From assembly GCF_002794255.1 (NCBI RefSeq), contig NZ_PGGW01000066.1, positions 186,001-250,000 on the forward strand: 64,000 nucleotides of DNA, written 5' to 3'. Below the pieces are notes generated by a model that was given only the letters and a program-made list of their open reading frames with translations, was not told where the DNA came from and ran no database searches. This DNA is from Streptomyces carminius. GTDB lineage: Bacteria; Actinomycetota; Actinomycetes; Streptomycetales; Streptomycetaceae. Made by a program: the position numbers and the translations under genes. Within the stretch, counting starts at the first letter, position 1. The number at the start of each line of letters is the position of its first letter. Shown here in pieces: positions 18,141 through 26,089 of the stretch.

Positions 18141-19379
18141 ATGAGTGAACCCGGTACCGAGGCGGCCACCGGGCCGGACGGGAGGACGCCTCCGGCGCCC
18201 CCCGCGCGGGAGACCGTACGGGCACGTCTGTCGGTCTGCCTGGTCTTCCTGATCATGGGCGCGACGATGGGCGGCTGGTCGGCCCGCATCCCCGAGGTGC
18301 GCCGCGAGGTCGGGCTGGGGGAGGCGGCCTGGGGGCTGGCCACCACCGCCTCGGTCGTCGGGGACTTCGTCGCGCTGGCGGTCATCACCGTGCTGATCGG
18401 GCGGGTGAGCCTGCGCCGGCTGAGTCTGGCGGGCGCGGTCCTGATCCTGCTGAACGCGCCCCTGATGGGCTCGGCCTCGGCCACGGCCGTGCTCCTGGCG
18501 GCCCTGGCCACCTGGGGCTTCGCCGCGAACCTGCTGTCCACGCCGATGAACGCCCAGGCGGCCGAGGTCGAACGCCGCTACGGACGGCCGCTGCTGTCCA
18601 CTTTTCACGCCTGCTTCGCCTTCGGCATGCTCGGCGGCGGTGCGCTGGGCACGCTCGCCGCGGCGACGGGGGTGCCGCCGGGGACGCAGATGGCCGCCGT
18701 GAGCCTGCTGCTGGGCGGTCTGCTGGCGGCCTCGGGCCGCTGGCTGCCCGAGGAGGCGGAGGGCACCGACGGCACCGGCCGGCCGCGGCAGGGACAGGGG
18801 CAGGGGGAGGACGGGCTGGCGGCCCGGCTGCGGCGCCGGTTCACCCCGCAGCTCGCCCTGCTGGCCGCCATCGCTTTCCTGGACTCGTTCGCCGAGGGCG
18901 CGGCGGGCCAGTGGAGCGCCATCTACGCCGCCGACTTCCTGGGGACCGGGGAGGCCGTCGCCGCCGCGATCTACACCGGCCTCACCGCCACCGCCGCCTT
19001 CACCCGGCTGGTGGGCGACCGGCTGACGGGGCGGCTGGGCCACCGGCTGCTGCTGCGGGTGTCACTGCTGACCGCCGCCGCCGGGATGGGCGTCGCACTG
19101 GTGTGGCCGCATCCGGCGGTGGCCATGACCGGTTTCGCCGTCTTCGGGGTGGGTACCGCCTGCGTCCTGCCGACCGTCTTCGCGCTGGCGGGCAGGCAGC
19201 CCGGCCTCTCGGCCGGGGAAGGGGTGTCCGTCGCGGTCATCGGCCAGTGGCCGGGACTGCTGCTGGCGGGCCCGCTCGTCGGCCTGCTCGCCGGGGTGTG
19301 GGATCTGCGGATCGCCCTGCTCTCCCTGGTCGCCGCGGTACTGGCGGCGGCCCTCCTGGCGGGCCGCGTCGTGGAGTAG
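18141..19379 (+). CDS. MFS transporter
   Basis: 412 residues with about 12 hydrophobic segments beginning at VCLVFLIMGATMGGWSARIPEVR. The loop between helices 2 and 3 has VLIGRVSLRRL instead of the classical GxxxDRxGRR, a feature of the FucP/YbjJ-like branch (the WSARIPEVR motif also fits). A basic, Gln-rich cytoplasmic loop lies between the two six-helix halves (about residues 200-230). Expected to export or import a small molecule by proton coupling; the substrate is unknown. ATG with GGTGAGGAG 7 bases upstream. It diverges from the DUF4139 pair and converges on the GlxA regulator across a 13-bp stem terminator. Confidence 0.88.
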   Translation: MSEPGTEAATGPDGRTPPAPPARETVRARLSVCLVFLIMGATMGGWSARIPEVRREVGLGEAAWGLATTASVVGDFVALAVITVLIGRVSLRRLSLAGAVLILLNAPLMGSASATAVLLAALATWGFAANLLSTPMNAQAAEVERRYGRPLLSTFHACFAFGMLGGGALGTLAAATGVPPGTQMAAVSLLLGGLLAASGRWLPEEAEGTDGTGRPRQGQGQGEDGLAARLRRRFTPQLALLAAIAFLDSFAEGAAGQWSAIYAADFLGTGEAVAAAIYTGLTATAAFTRLVGDRLTGRLGHRLLLRVSLLTAAAGMGVALVWPHPAVAMTGFAVFGVGTACVLPTVFALAGRQPGLSAGEGVSVAVIGQWPGLLLAGPLVGLLAGVWDLRIALLSLVAAVLAAALLAGRVVE

Positions 19380-19380
19380 G

Positions 19381-19426
19381 CCGGCGGGGCGGGGCCCGGC
19401 CGTCCACCCGGCGCCCGCCCCGCCGG
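19381..19426. terminator. Hairpin terminator between convergent genes
   Basis: Perfect 13-bp inverted repeat, CCGGCGGGGCGGG at 19381-19393 and its complement at 19414-19426, with a 20-base loop. It starts 1 bp after the MFS stop codon and lies before the stop of the convergent GlxA gene. Confidence 0.6.
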
Positions 19427-19434
19427 TGGGCGGC

Positions 19435-20400
19435 TCACGGAACCGGGGCGCGGAACGTCCTGCGGTACGCGGCCGGGCTCGTCCCCAGCCGGCGGTGGAA
19501 GTGCGCCCGCATCGACACGGCCGTACCGAAGCCGCACAGGCCCGCGACGCGCTCGACGGGCAGGCCGGTGGTCTCCAGCAGTTCACGGGCCCGCTCCACC
19601 CTGGCCCACAGCAGCCACCGCAGCGGGGTCGTCCCGGTCTGCGCCCGGAAGTGGCGGTTGAGGCTCCGTACGCTCAGCCCGGCATGGCCGGCGATGTCGG
19701 CGAGGGGCAGCGTGCGGTGCAGGTTGCGGTGCAGCCACTCCAGGGTGTCCTGCAGCCCGGCCGGCCCGGGCGCGGCGCCGGGCGCGGGATGGGAGACGAA
19801 CTGCGCCTGCCCCCCTTCGCGCCGCAGCGGCACGACGAGGGCGCGGGCGGCGCGGGCCGCGACGGCGGCGCCGTGGTCCCGGCTGACCAGGTGCAGGCAC
19901 AGGTCCAGGCCGGCGGCCACCCCGGCGGAGGTGAGCACCCGGCCGTTGTCCACGAACAGCACGGCCGGCCGGACCCGCACCCCGGGATACGCCTGCGCCA
20001 GCCGGTCCGCCGCCAGCCAGTGCGTGGTGGCCTCGGCCCCGTCCAGCAGGCCCGCCTCGGCCAGCAGGAAGGCGCCCGTGCAGATGGAGGCCACTCGGCG
20101 CCCGGCCGCCGCGGCCTTCCGCAGCAGGGCCACCACCTCCGGCTGCGGGACGGCGTCCGGCCCGGCGACACCGGGCACCACCACGGTGTCCGCGTCCAGC
20201 GCCGCCGCCAGCGGATGAGTCGGGGTCAGCTCGAAGCAGGGCATGCCCATGGCCGTGGTGGTGACCGGTGCGTCGGCGCAGACCCGCACCTCGTAGGGCG
20301 CGGACCCGTCGGGCAGCCGGACCGAGGCGAAGACCTGGCAGACCGTCGTGAGATCGAAGCCGACCGCCCCCCGCAGCGCCGGCACAGCCACCACGTGCAT
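19435..20400 (-). CDS. GlxA-type regulator (DJ-1/PfpI-like plus AraC)
   Basis: 321 residues. The N-terminal half is a DJ-1/PfpI-like glutamine-amidotransferase fold with the nucleophile-elbow sequence SICTGAFLLAEAGLL; the C-terminal half is an AraC helix-turn-helix (PLADIAGHAGLSVRSLNRHFRAQTG, VERVAGLCGFGTAVSMRAHFHR). Such regulators sense small molecules through the first domain and activate nearby genes. It is divergent from, and 151 bp away from, a secreted-type DJ-1 protein that shares the same elbow motif, making that gene the likely target. No catalytic role is expected for the domain in regulators. ATG at 20400. Confidence 0.9.
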   Translation of the reverse strand: MHVVAVPALRGAVGFDLTTVCQVFASVRLPDGSAPYEVRVCADAPVTTTAMGMPCFELTPTHPLAAALDADTVVVPGVAGPDAVPQPEVVALLRKAAAAGRRVASICTGAFLLAEAGLLDGAEATTHWLAADRLAQAYPGVRVRPAVLFVDNGRVLTSAGVAAGLDLCLHLVSRDHGAAVAARAARALVVPLRREGGQAQFVSHPAPGAAPGPAGLQDTLEWLHRNLHRTLPLADIAGHAGLSVRSLNRHFRAQTGTTPLRWLLWARVERARELLETTGLPVERVAGLCGFGTAVSMRAHFHRRLGTSPAAYRRTFRAPVP

Positions 20401-20551
20401 GGCCAGAACCTAGCGCAGCCGGTCACCCGGGCGGCTGTTTCCGGCCTGTGAGGGCTGCGACGCTGGCCGCATCCGTGCGGCGGAGAGCCGACGAGCGGTC
20501 AGGACGGATCAGGGAGCTCCGGGCCTGCCCGGAGGAACGAGCGGAGGTCAC

Positions 20552-21262
20552 ATGGAACGCAGGAACGTTCTTCTCGGCGCGGCCGCGCTGGGTATCGGTA
20601 CGTCGGCCGGACAACTGGCCGGAGCGGGCACCGCGGCGGCCGCGCCGCGCACCGGGCCGCTGCGGGTCCACGTCGTGGTGTTCGACGGGGCGGACGAGCT
20701 GGACTTCATCGCGCCCCACGAGGTCTTCTCCCTGGCCCGGACACACAGCGAGCACGGGGTGGAGGTCTCCTACGTCACCACGGGCCGGCCCCGGCTGGTG
20801 ACGGCGGCCCACGGCACCGGGATCGAAGTGGAGCACACCTGGGCGCCGCGCTCCGCCGACGTGATCGTCGTGCCCGGCGGAGGCACCATGCGCCGCGACG
20901 GTCCCGGGATCTGGGCCGAGATCGACAGCGGCGTCCTGCCCCGCGCCCTGGCCGCCGCGCCGCGCCGCGGCCTGACGATCGCCTCGGTGTGCACGGGCGC
21001 GATCCTGCTGGCGGAGGCCGGGCTCGTCCGGGGCCGCCCGTGCACCACGCACCACCGGGCGCGAGCCGAACTGGAGGCCCGGGGCGGGGTGTTCAAGAAC
21101 GCGCGGGTGGTCGACGGCGGTGACGTGGTCACCGCCGGGGGCATCACCTCGGGGCTGGACCTGGCCCTGTGGCTGGTGAAGCGGGAGGCCGGGCCGGACG
21201 CCGCGACCGAGGTGGAGACCATGCTGGAATACCAGGCCCGCGGCACCGTCTGGAGCCGCTGA
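20552..21262 (+). CDS. DJ-1/PfpI-family protein with Tat-like signal
   Basis: 236 residues. The N-terminus MERRNVLLGAAALG... has a twin-arginine and hydrophobic segment ending GTAAAAAP, so export by Tat is likely. The mature part is a DJ-1/PfpI fold: VVVFDGADELDFIAPHEVF, DVIVVPGGGTM and the nucleophile elbow SVCTGAILLAEAGLV, followed by TTHH. Family members include isonitrile hydratases, glyoxalases and proteases; an extracytoplasmic member of unknown activity is unusual. GGAGG lies 5 bases before the ATG. It is divergently paired with a GlxA regulator carrying a related domain, suggesting a shared ligand. It converges on the LPMO gene. Confidence 0.85.
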   Translation: MERRNVLLGAAALGIGTSAGQLAGAGTAAAAPRTGPLRVHVVVFDGADELDFIAPHEVFSLARTHSEHGVEVSYVTTGRPRLVTAAHGTGIEVEHTWAPRSADVIVVPGGGTMRRDGPGIWAEIDSGVLPRALAAAPRRGLTIASVCTGAILLAEAGLVRGRPCTTHHRARAELEARGGVFKNARVVDGGDVVTAGGITSGLDLALWLVKREAGPDAATEVETMLEYQARGTVWSR

Positions 21263-21486
21263 CCCGGTCCGGGGCCGCCGCGGAGGCAGGTCCGCGGACC
21301 GTCCGGCAGCCGCTCGACGTCCTCCCCGCGGCCCGGCCGCCGGCCGCCGGAACCGGGTGCCGCCACCCGTTGCGCTGCCGCGCCCGGAGAAGCGGCGCCG
21401 GCGGGGAACCGCCCGATGAGAAGGGGACCACCGTCCCCGGCGGTGCGGGCCGGGACAGCGCGGGCCGGGGGCGGTGGCGCCTCCTC

Positions 21487-22350
21487 TCAGTGGCGTCGCC
21501 GTCGGCGGAGTGCGGTGGCACCGGCCGCCACCGCGGCGAGCACGGCCGCACCGCCCGCGAACAGGGGCCAGGCGGTACGCCCGCCACCACCGTCGGCGGC
21601 GGCGGCCGGTACCGCCGGCGCGGGGGAGCCGGCGGGCGGGGGCTGCGCGGTGCCGGGCGCGGCGGGGCGTGCCGCGGGCGGGGAGCCGGGGGAGTCGGCG
21701 GAGCCCGGGGAGTCGGCGGGCTCCGCGGTGAGCAGGACGTCGGAGCAGGAGTAGTACGTGTCCGGGGTGTCCGTGGTGCGCCAGACCGTGTAGAGCAGGT
21801 GCCGCCCGGTCCGGTCACCGGGCAGGGCGCCCCGGATACGGTACGAGCCGTCCTCCAGGGGCGGGTCGGTGGCCGTCGCCACCGGTTCGGAGCCCAGGTC
21901 GGACCAGTGCGGCGGCTGCCCGGCGTCGTATCCGTCCCCGGTCAGGTACACCTCGAAGGTGCCCTTGTGCGGGATGGTCGACCGGTAGGTCAGGGTGAGG
22001 GCACCCCCGGCGGTGAGGGGGGTGGCGGGCCAGCCGGTGCCCGCCGTGTCCAGCCAGCCGAAGCCGTCGAGTCCGGCGCTGCACAGCCGTCCGTCCGGGA
22101 TCAGCCGCCGGTCCCGGCCGGCGACGTCCGGGAGTCGCAGCCCGTCCCACGCCTCGGCGCTCCGGCCGGCGGCGGCGCACACCGCCGGCCGGGGCTGCCC
22201 GCCTCCCTCCGGACCGCACACCGCCACCCGGCTGACCGGGTCCACCGGCGCGCCGTGGGCCAGGGCGGGCGCGGCGGCCAGCACGGGCAGCAGCAGCGGG
22301 ACCGTGCAGGCGGCGACCGCCGCGGCGGTCCTGCGGTGCTCGGTGGTCAT
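21487..22350 (-). CDS. AA10 lytic polysaccharide monooxygenase, membrane-anchored
   Basis: 287 residues. The signal peptide ends ALA-H, making H32 the N-terminus of the mature enzyme; with H128 (TIPHKGTFEVYLT) it forms the copper histidine brace. HGAPVDPVSR and the late YYSCSDV strand are typical of Streptomyces AA10 proteins, which oxidatively cleave chitin or cellulose. A Pro/Ala/Ser linker leads to a C-terminal hydrophobic helix and RRRRRH tail, predicting anchorage in the membrane instead of release; no carbohydrate-binding module is present. ATG at 22350. It follows the methyltransferase gene by 105 bp in the same direction but is functionally unrelated to terpenoid synthesis. Confidence 0.88.
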   Translation of the reverse strand: MTTEHRRTAAAVAACTVPLLLPVLAAAPALAHGAPVDPVSRVAVCGPEGGGQPRPAVCAAAGRSAEAWDGLRLPDVAGRDRRLIPDGRLCSAGLDGFGWLDTAGTGWPATPLTAGGALTLTYRSTIPHKGTFEVYLTGDGYDAGQPPHWSDLGSEPVATATDPPLEDGSYRIRGALPGDRTGRHLLYTVWRTTDTPDTYYSCSDVLLTAEPADSPGSADSPGSPPAARPAAPGTAQPPPAGSPAPAVPAAAADGGGGRTAWPLFAGGAAVLAAVAAGATALRRRRRH

Positions 22351-22455
22351 GGTGGTGAAACCCCTCCTCCGGCCGGCGGTCGGCCCGCCGGCCGGTAGTA
22401 CGGGCCGGCGGACCGCCGTGTTCAGCCGGTGCCGGAGGAGGGGCCGGCGGAGCGG

Positions 22456-23334
22456 TCAGCGCACCGGCCGCCGTGCGACCAGCAGCACGTAGCCGATCTC
22501 CGGCAGTTCCCCGAAGCGCGGCAGGGCGTCGGCCGAGCCGACGATGTCGCCCTCTGCCTCCCCGCCGCCCGGGCCGTCCCCGCCGTGCGCCCCGGCCTCG
22601 CCCAGGGCCGCGGCGAACTCCCGGTAGGTGCGCCGCACATGCTCGCCGATGTCCGAGAACTCCAGCAGTTCCAGCCCCGCCTGCCGTACGGCCTCCCGGT
22701 ACTCCCCGGGGCCCGGCAGCCAGGGGGCCTGGAAGGCCAGGCACATGTGGTCGACGAACTCCTTGACCTCCCCGGTCACCGGCCGCCGCAGCAGGACGTC
22801 GGCGACGACCAGCCGCCCGCCCGGCCGCAGTGTCCGGGCGATTCGGGACAGGGCGCCGGCCCGGTCGGACATGTGCATCAGGGACTCGATCGCCCAGGCG
22901 CCGTCGAAGGATTCCGCCGCGAAGGGCAGTTCCATGACGTCCGTGTGACCGAAGGCGACCCGGTCCGCCAGCCCGCCCTCCCCGGCGTGCGCCCGGGCCG
23001 CCTCGACCTCCTCCCGGCTGACGGAGATGCCCTCGACGAGGACTCCGCGCGCGGCGGCGACGCGCAGGGCGGGGCGGCCGGTTCCGCAGCCCACGTCCAG
23101 CAGGCGCTCGCCGGGGGAGGCGGCGAGCCGGTCCGCCACCAGGTCGGTGAGCCGGTCCGTGGCCTCGGTCAGGGAACTGCGGTCGGTGTCGTCCTCCCAG
23201 TAGCCGGAGTGGATGTTGCCGTTCGCCGCGCTGTCCACGACGCCGGTGCTCCGGTCGTACAGCCGGCCGACGTCGGCCGGTGTCGGTGTCGGTGTCGGCG
23301 CGGGCGGGACGGCGGTGCCGGTGTGGTCGGTCAT
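22456..23334 (-). CDS. Class I SAM-dependent methyltransferase (terpenoid cluster)
   Basis: 292 residues. SAM-binding motif LLDVGCGTGRPAL sits at about residues 79-91, with the acidic second-strand segment GISVSREEVEAAR and motif LPFAAESFDGAWAIESLMHM. The overall pattern (YDRSTGVVDSAANGNIHSGYW at the N-terminus, FVDHMCLAFQAPWLPGPGEY near the C-terminus) is that of the O-/C-methyltransferases found in polyketide and terpenoid clusters. It lies 121 bp downstream of the kinase-aminotransferase gene on the same strand and probably tailors the terpenoid product by methylation (O, N or C cannot be decided). ATG at 23334. Confidence 0.85.
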   Translation of the reverse strand: MTDHTGTAVPPAPTPTPTPADVGRLYDRSTGVVDSAANGNIHSGYWEDDTDRSSLTEATDRLTDLVADRLAASPGERLLDVGCGTGRPALRVAAARGVLVEGISVSREEVEAARAHAGEGGLADRVAFGHTDVMELPFAAESFDGAWAIESLMHMSDRAGALSRIARTLRPGGRLVVADVLLRRPVTGEVKEFVDHMCLAFQAPWLPGPGEYREAVRQAGLELLEFSDIGEHVRRTYREFAAALGEAGAHGGDGPGGGEAEGDIVGSADALPRFGELPEIGYVLLVARRPVR

Positions 23335-23455
23335 GGGACTCCTCGTTGCTTCGGCGCCGGCCCGGCGGGTGGTCCGCAGGGCCGGCGGGGGGCGGCCGGG
23401 GCAGCCGTGGAAAGGGAGGGAGGAAGAGGGCGGGAGAGGGGGAGCGCGGGTCCGG

Positions 23456-26089
23456 TCAGGAGGCGAACAGGCCCGCCCGCGTCATCTCCCCGAGCGAGCG
23501 GTCGAAGGCGGCGACGACCTGTTCGACGTCCTCGTCCGTGTGCACCGCGGAGATCAGGAAGGCGTGCAGTTCCGGCAGGTAGACGCCGTGGGTGCGCATC
23601 CAGTGGGCGAGCGCTGCGGTCGCCCGGAAGTCCACCCCGTGCAGGCTGTCGCGGAAGTACGTGAGCCTCTTGTGCGTGAAGGCCAGGGAGAACACCGAGT
23701 GGGCGGCCTTCAGCCGCATGGGCGCCCCGTGGTCGGCCGCGGTGGAGCGCAGTCCGTCCGCCAGCGCCGCGGTGCGCCGTTCCAGCCCGGTGTACAGCTC
23801 CGGGTTCCGCCGCAGGTGGTCCAGCACGGCGAGTCCGACGCTGCAGCTGAGATGGTTGCCGCTCATGGTGCCGCCCAGGAAGGCGCGTTCCTCGGCGTCG
23901 CGGAACGGGTCGCCGGTGGACCGGCCGTACTCGACCAGCTCCGCGGTGCCGACGACCGCTCCGCACGGCAGCCCACCACCGATGATCTTGCCGAGCACGG
24001 TCAGGTCCGGGGCGATGCCCGTCAGGGTCTGCACGCCCCCGTACGCGACGCGGAAACCGGTGACCACCTCGTCGAAGACCAGGGGCAGGTCCAGTTCGCT
24101 GCACAGTTCGCGCAGGGCCGCCAGATACTCCCGGTCGATGCCGCCCGCCGTGGTCGGCATCGGTTCCACCAGGACCCCGGCCACCTCGCCGGCGCGGCGG
24201 CGCAGGACCTCCAGGCTGCGCGGATGACCGAACTGCAGGACCAGGGTGTCGCGCACGACCGTCCCGGCCGTCCCCGGCGAGCCGGCGATCGGCTCGGGGG
24301 CGTGCCTCGGCCCCGCCACCCGGAACCAGGAGCTGACCATCGCCTGGTCGGAGAAGCCGTGGAAGTGGCCCTCGAACTTCGCGATCAGCCGTGCCCCGGG
24401 GCGGCGCACCCGGCACAGCCGGACGGCCTGCAGCGCCGCCTCCGTACCGGAGTTGGAGAACACCGCGCGCTCCGCCGCGGGGAAGGCGCCGACCAGCAGC
24501 TCGGCCAGTGCCACCTCGGCTTCGTGGCCCAGGGCGTTGATGTTGCAGGTCGCCGCGGCCTTCTGGAGGGCCTTCTGCACGACGGGGTGCCCGCGGCCCA
24601 GGATGAGGGGGCCGCCTCCGCCGCCCAGGTCGATGTAGCCGTTCCCGTCGACGTCGGTCAGCCGGGAGCCGTGGCCCTCGGCGATGAACAGGGGGTAGGC
24701 GCTGGGGAAGAAGTACCGGTCCAGATGGGTCGGGGCGACCAGGGAGCGCGCGGCCCGCTCGCGCAGGGCCAGCGAGGTGGGTGTGGTCCTGCTGAAGTGC
24801 GCGTCGAACCGCTCTTTCAGCTCGCCCTCGACGAACGGCGAGTAGCGGTCGGCGAACCGGCGGGTGTTCTCCCAGATGTCCAGCTCCGGATCGATCTGGG
24901 CCATGTACCCCTCGCAGGACAGCATCGCCAGCTCCCCCTTGGTGTAGGCGGGGGTGTAGGAGGCGCCGTGGCGCCGCAGGACCTCGTTGACGTCCCGGAA
25001 GAAGGCCGCCCCCGACCACTGGTCGGACACCGTCTTGAAATGGTGCGTGAAGACCTCCTCCAGCTCGCGGACGTAGCCTGGGTCGGCCAGCAGGCGGGCG
25101 CGCGAGGAGCCGCGGGGGGCGTCGACGAAGTACTCGGTGAACCGCCGGACCGCCAGGTTCCACCGGTGCCCGGTGGCCGCGCTGTTGAACGAGGCCAGAC
25201 CCCATTTCTCGGCCTCGGTGTAGTAGGCGGTGATACCGAAGTCGATCAGTACGAAGCGGCCGTCCCGGGTGAGCAGCACGTTCCCCGGGTGCATGTCGCC
25301 GTGGCAGACGCCGTCGAGGTAGAGCATCGTCAGCAGGATCTCCTGCAGCCGCCGGGCGAGGTCCTTGCGGGGCAGGTCCACCGAGTCGTACTCGGTGCCC
25401 TTCAGCCCCTCCACGAACTCCATGACCAGCACCCGGTCGTCGCTCAGCTCGGGGAAGGGGCGCGGTATCACCACGAAGGGATGGCCCGCGAAGTTCTCCG
25501 CGACGGCTGTCATGTTGGCCAGTTCCCCCGCCATGCTGAGCTGTTCGCGGAGCAGCCGGGCGATCTCCGCGATCCGCTCGGGCATCCGCATGCCGCGCAG
25601 CGGCGGCAGCAGCAGATGCGCGGTACGCACCAGGGCGGTCAGCAGGAACAGGTTCACCCGCAGGGAGGTGCGGATGCCGCGCTTGACCACCTTCACCGCC
25701 ACCCGGGTGCCGTCGGGCAGGACCGCGGAGTGCACCTGGGCTATGGAGGCGCTCGCCAGGGGAGCGGTGTCGAAGGAGGCGAACACCTCCTCCAGCGGTC
25801 TGCCGTACCGCCGCTCCAGCAGCCGTACGACACTCCTGCCGGACATCGTCCGCCCGCCGTCCTGCAGGACGCGCAGTTCCGCCACGGCGCCGGAGGGGAG
25901 GAGGTCGGAGCGGGTGGAGAGGATCTGTCCGAACTTCGTCCACATCGGTCCCATGAGGACGCACAGCCGTCTGAGCAGGCGGCCGAGCCCGCGGCCCCGT
26001 TCCTGCTCCTGCCCCTGCCCCTGCTTCTGGTCCCGTGCCGCGGTGTCCGGCGGGGCGGAGCGCTCCTCGTGGAGCGGTCCCGCGGTCAT
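23456..26089 (-). CDS. UbiB/ABC1-kinase fused to class III aminotransferase
   Basis: 877 residues. Residues about 35-430 are an ABC1/UbiB atypical kinase with every hallmark: KFGQ (52-55), ASASIAQVH (113-120), VAVKV with K133, HGDMHPGN (263-270) and DFG at 283-285. Residues about 455-877 are a glutamate-1-semialdehyde aminomutase-like class III aminotransferase: SNSGTEA (546-551), FDEVVTGFR with D673, and PLP lysine K701 in GKIIGGGLPCG. UbiB kinases handle isoprenoid lipids, and the aminotransferase would put nitrogen on a carbonyl or move an amino group. The fusion sits in a terpenoid operon, its ATG overlapping the P450 stop (ATGA). I infer an aminated terpenoid; the reaction is unproven. 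Confidence 0.9.
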   Translation of the reverse strand: MTAGPLHEERSAPPDTAARDQKQGQGQEQERGRGLGRLLRRLCVLMGPMWTKFGQILSTRSDLLPSGAVAELRVLQDGGRTMSGRSVVRLLERRYGRPLEEVFASFDTAPLASASIAQVHSAVLPDGTRVAVKVVKRGIRTSLRVNLFLLTALVRTAHLLLPPLRGMRMPERIAEIARLLREQLSMAGELANMTAVAENFAGHPFVVIPRPFPELSDDRVLVMEFVEGLKGTEYDSVDLPRKDLARRLQEILLTMLYLDGVCHGDMHPGNVLLTRDGRFVLIDFGITAYYTEAEKWGLASFNSAATGHRWNLAVRRFTEYFVDAPRGSSRARLLADPGYVRELEEVFTHHFKTVSDQWSGAAFFRDVNEVLRRHGASYTPAYTKGELAMLSCEGYMAQIDPELDIWENTRRFADRYSPFVEGELKERFDAHFSRTTPTSLALRERAARSLVAPTHLDRYFFPSAYPLFIAEGHGSRLTDVDGNGYIDLGGGGGPLILGRGHPVVQKALQKAAATCNINALGHEAEVALAELLVGAFPAAERAVFSNSGTEAALQAVRLCRVRRPGARLIAKFEGHFHGFSDQAMVSSWFRVAGPRHAPEPIAGSPGTAGTVVRDTLVLQFGHPRSLEVLRRRAGEVAGVLVEPMPTTAGGIDREYLAALRELCSELDLPLVFDEVVTGFRVAYGGVQTLTGIAPDLTVLGKIIGGGLPCGAVVGTAELVEYGRSTGDPFRDAEERAFLGGTMSGNHLSCSVGLAVLDHLRRNPELYTGLERRTAALADGLRSTAADHGAPMRLKAAHSVFSLAFTHKRLTYFRDSLHGVDFRATAALAHWMRTHGVYLPELHAFLISAVHTDEDVEQVVAAFDRSLGEMTRAGLFAS

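Noticed and set aside
21263..21486. Possible extra gene between the DJ-1 and LPMO genes
   Set aside because: Both strands give only Arg/Pro/Ala-rich translations without motifs; convergent gap.
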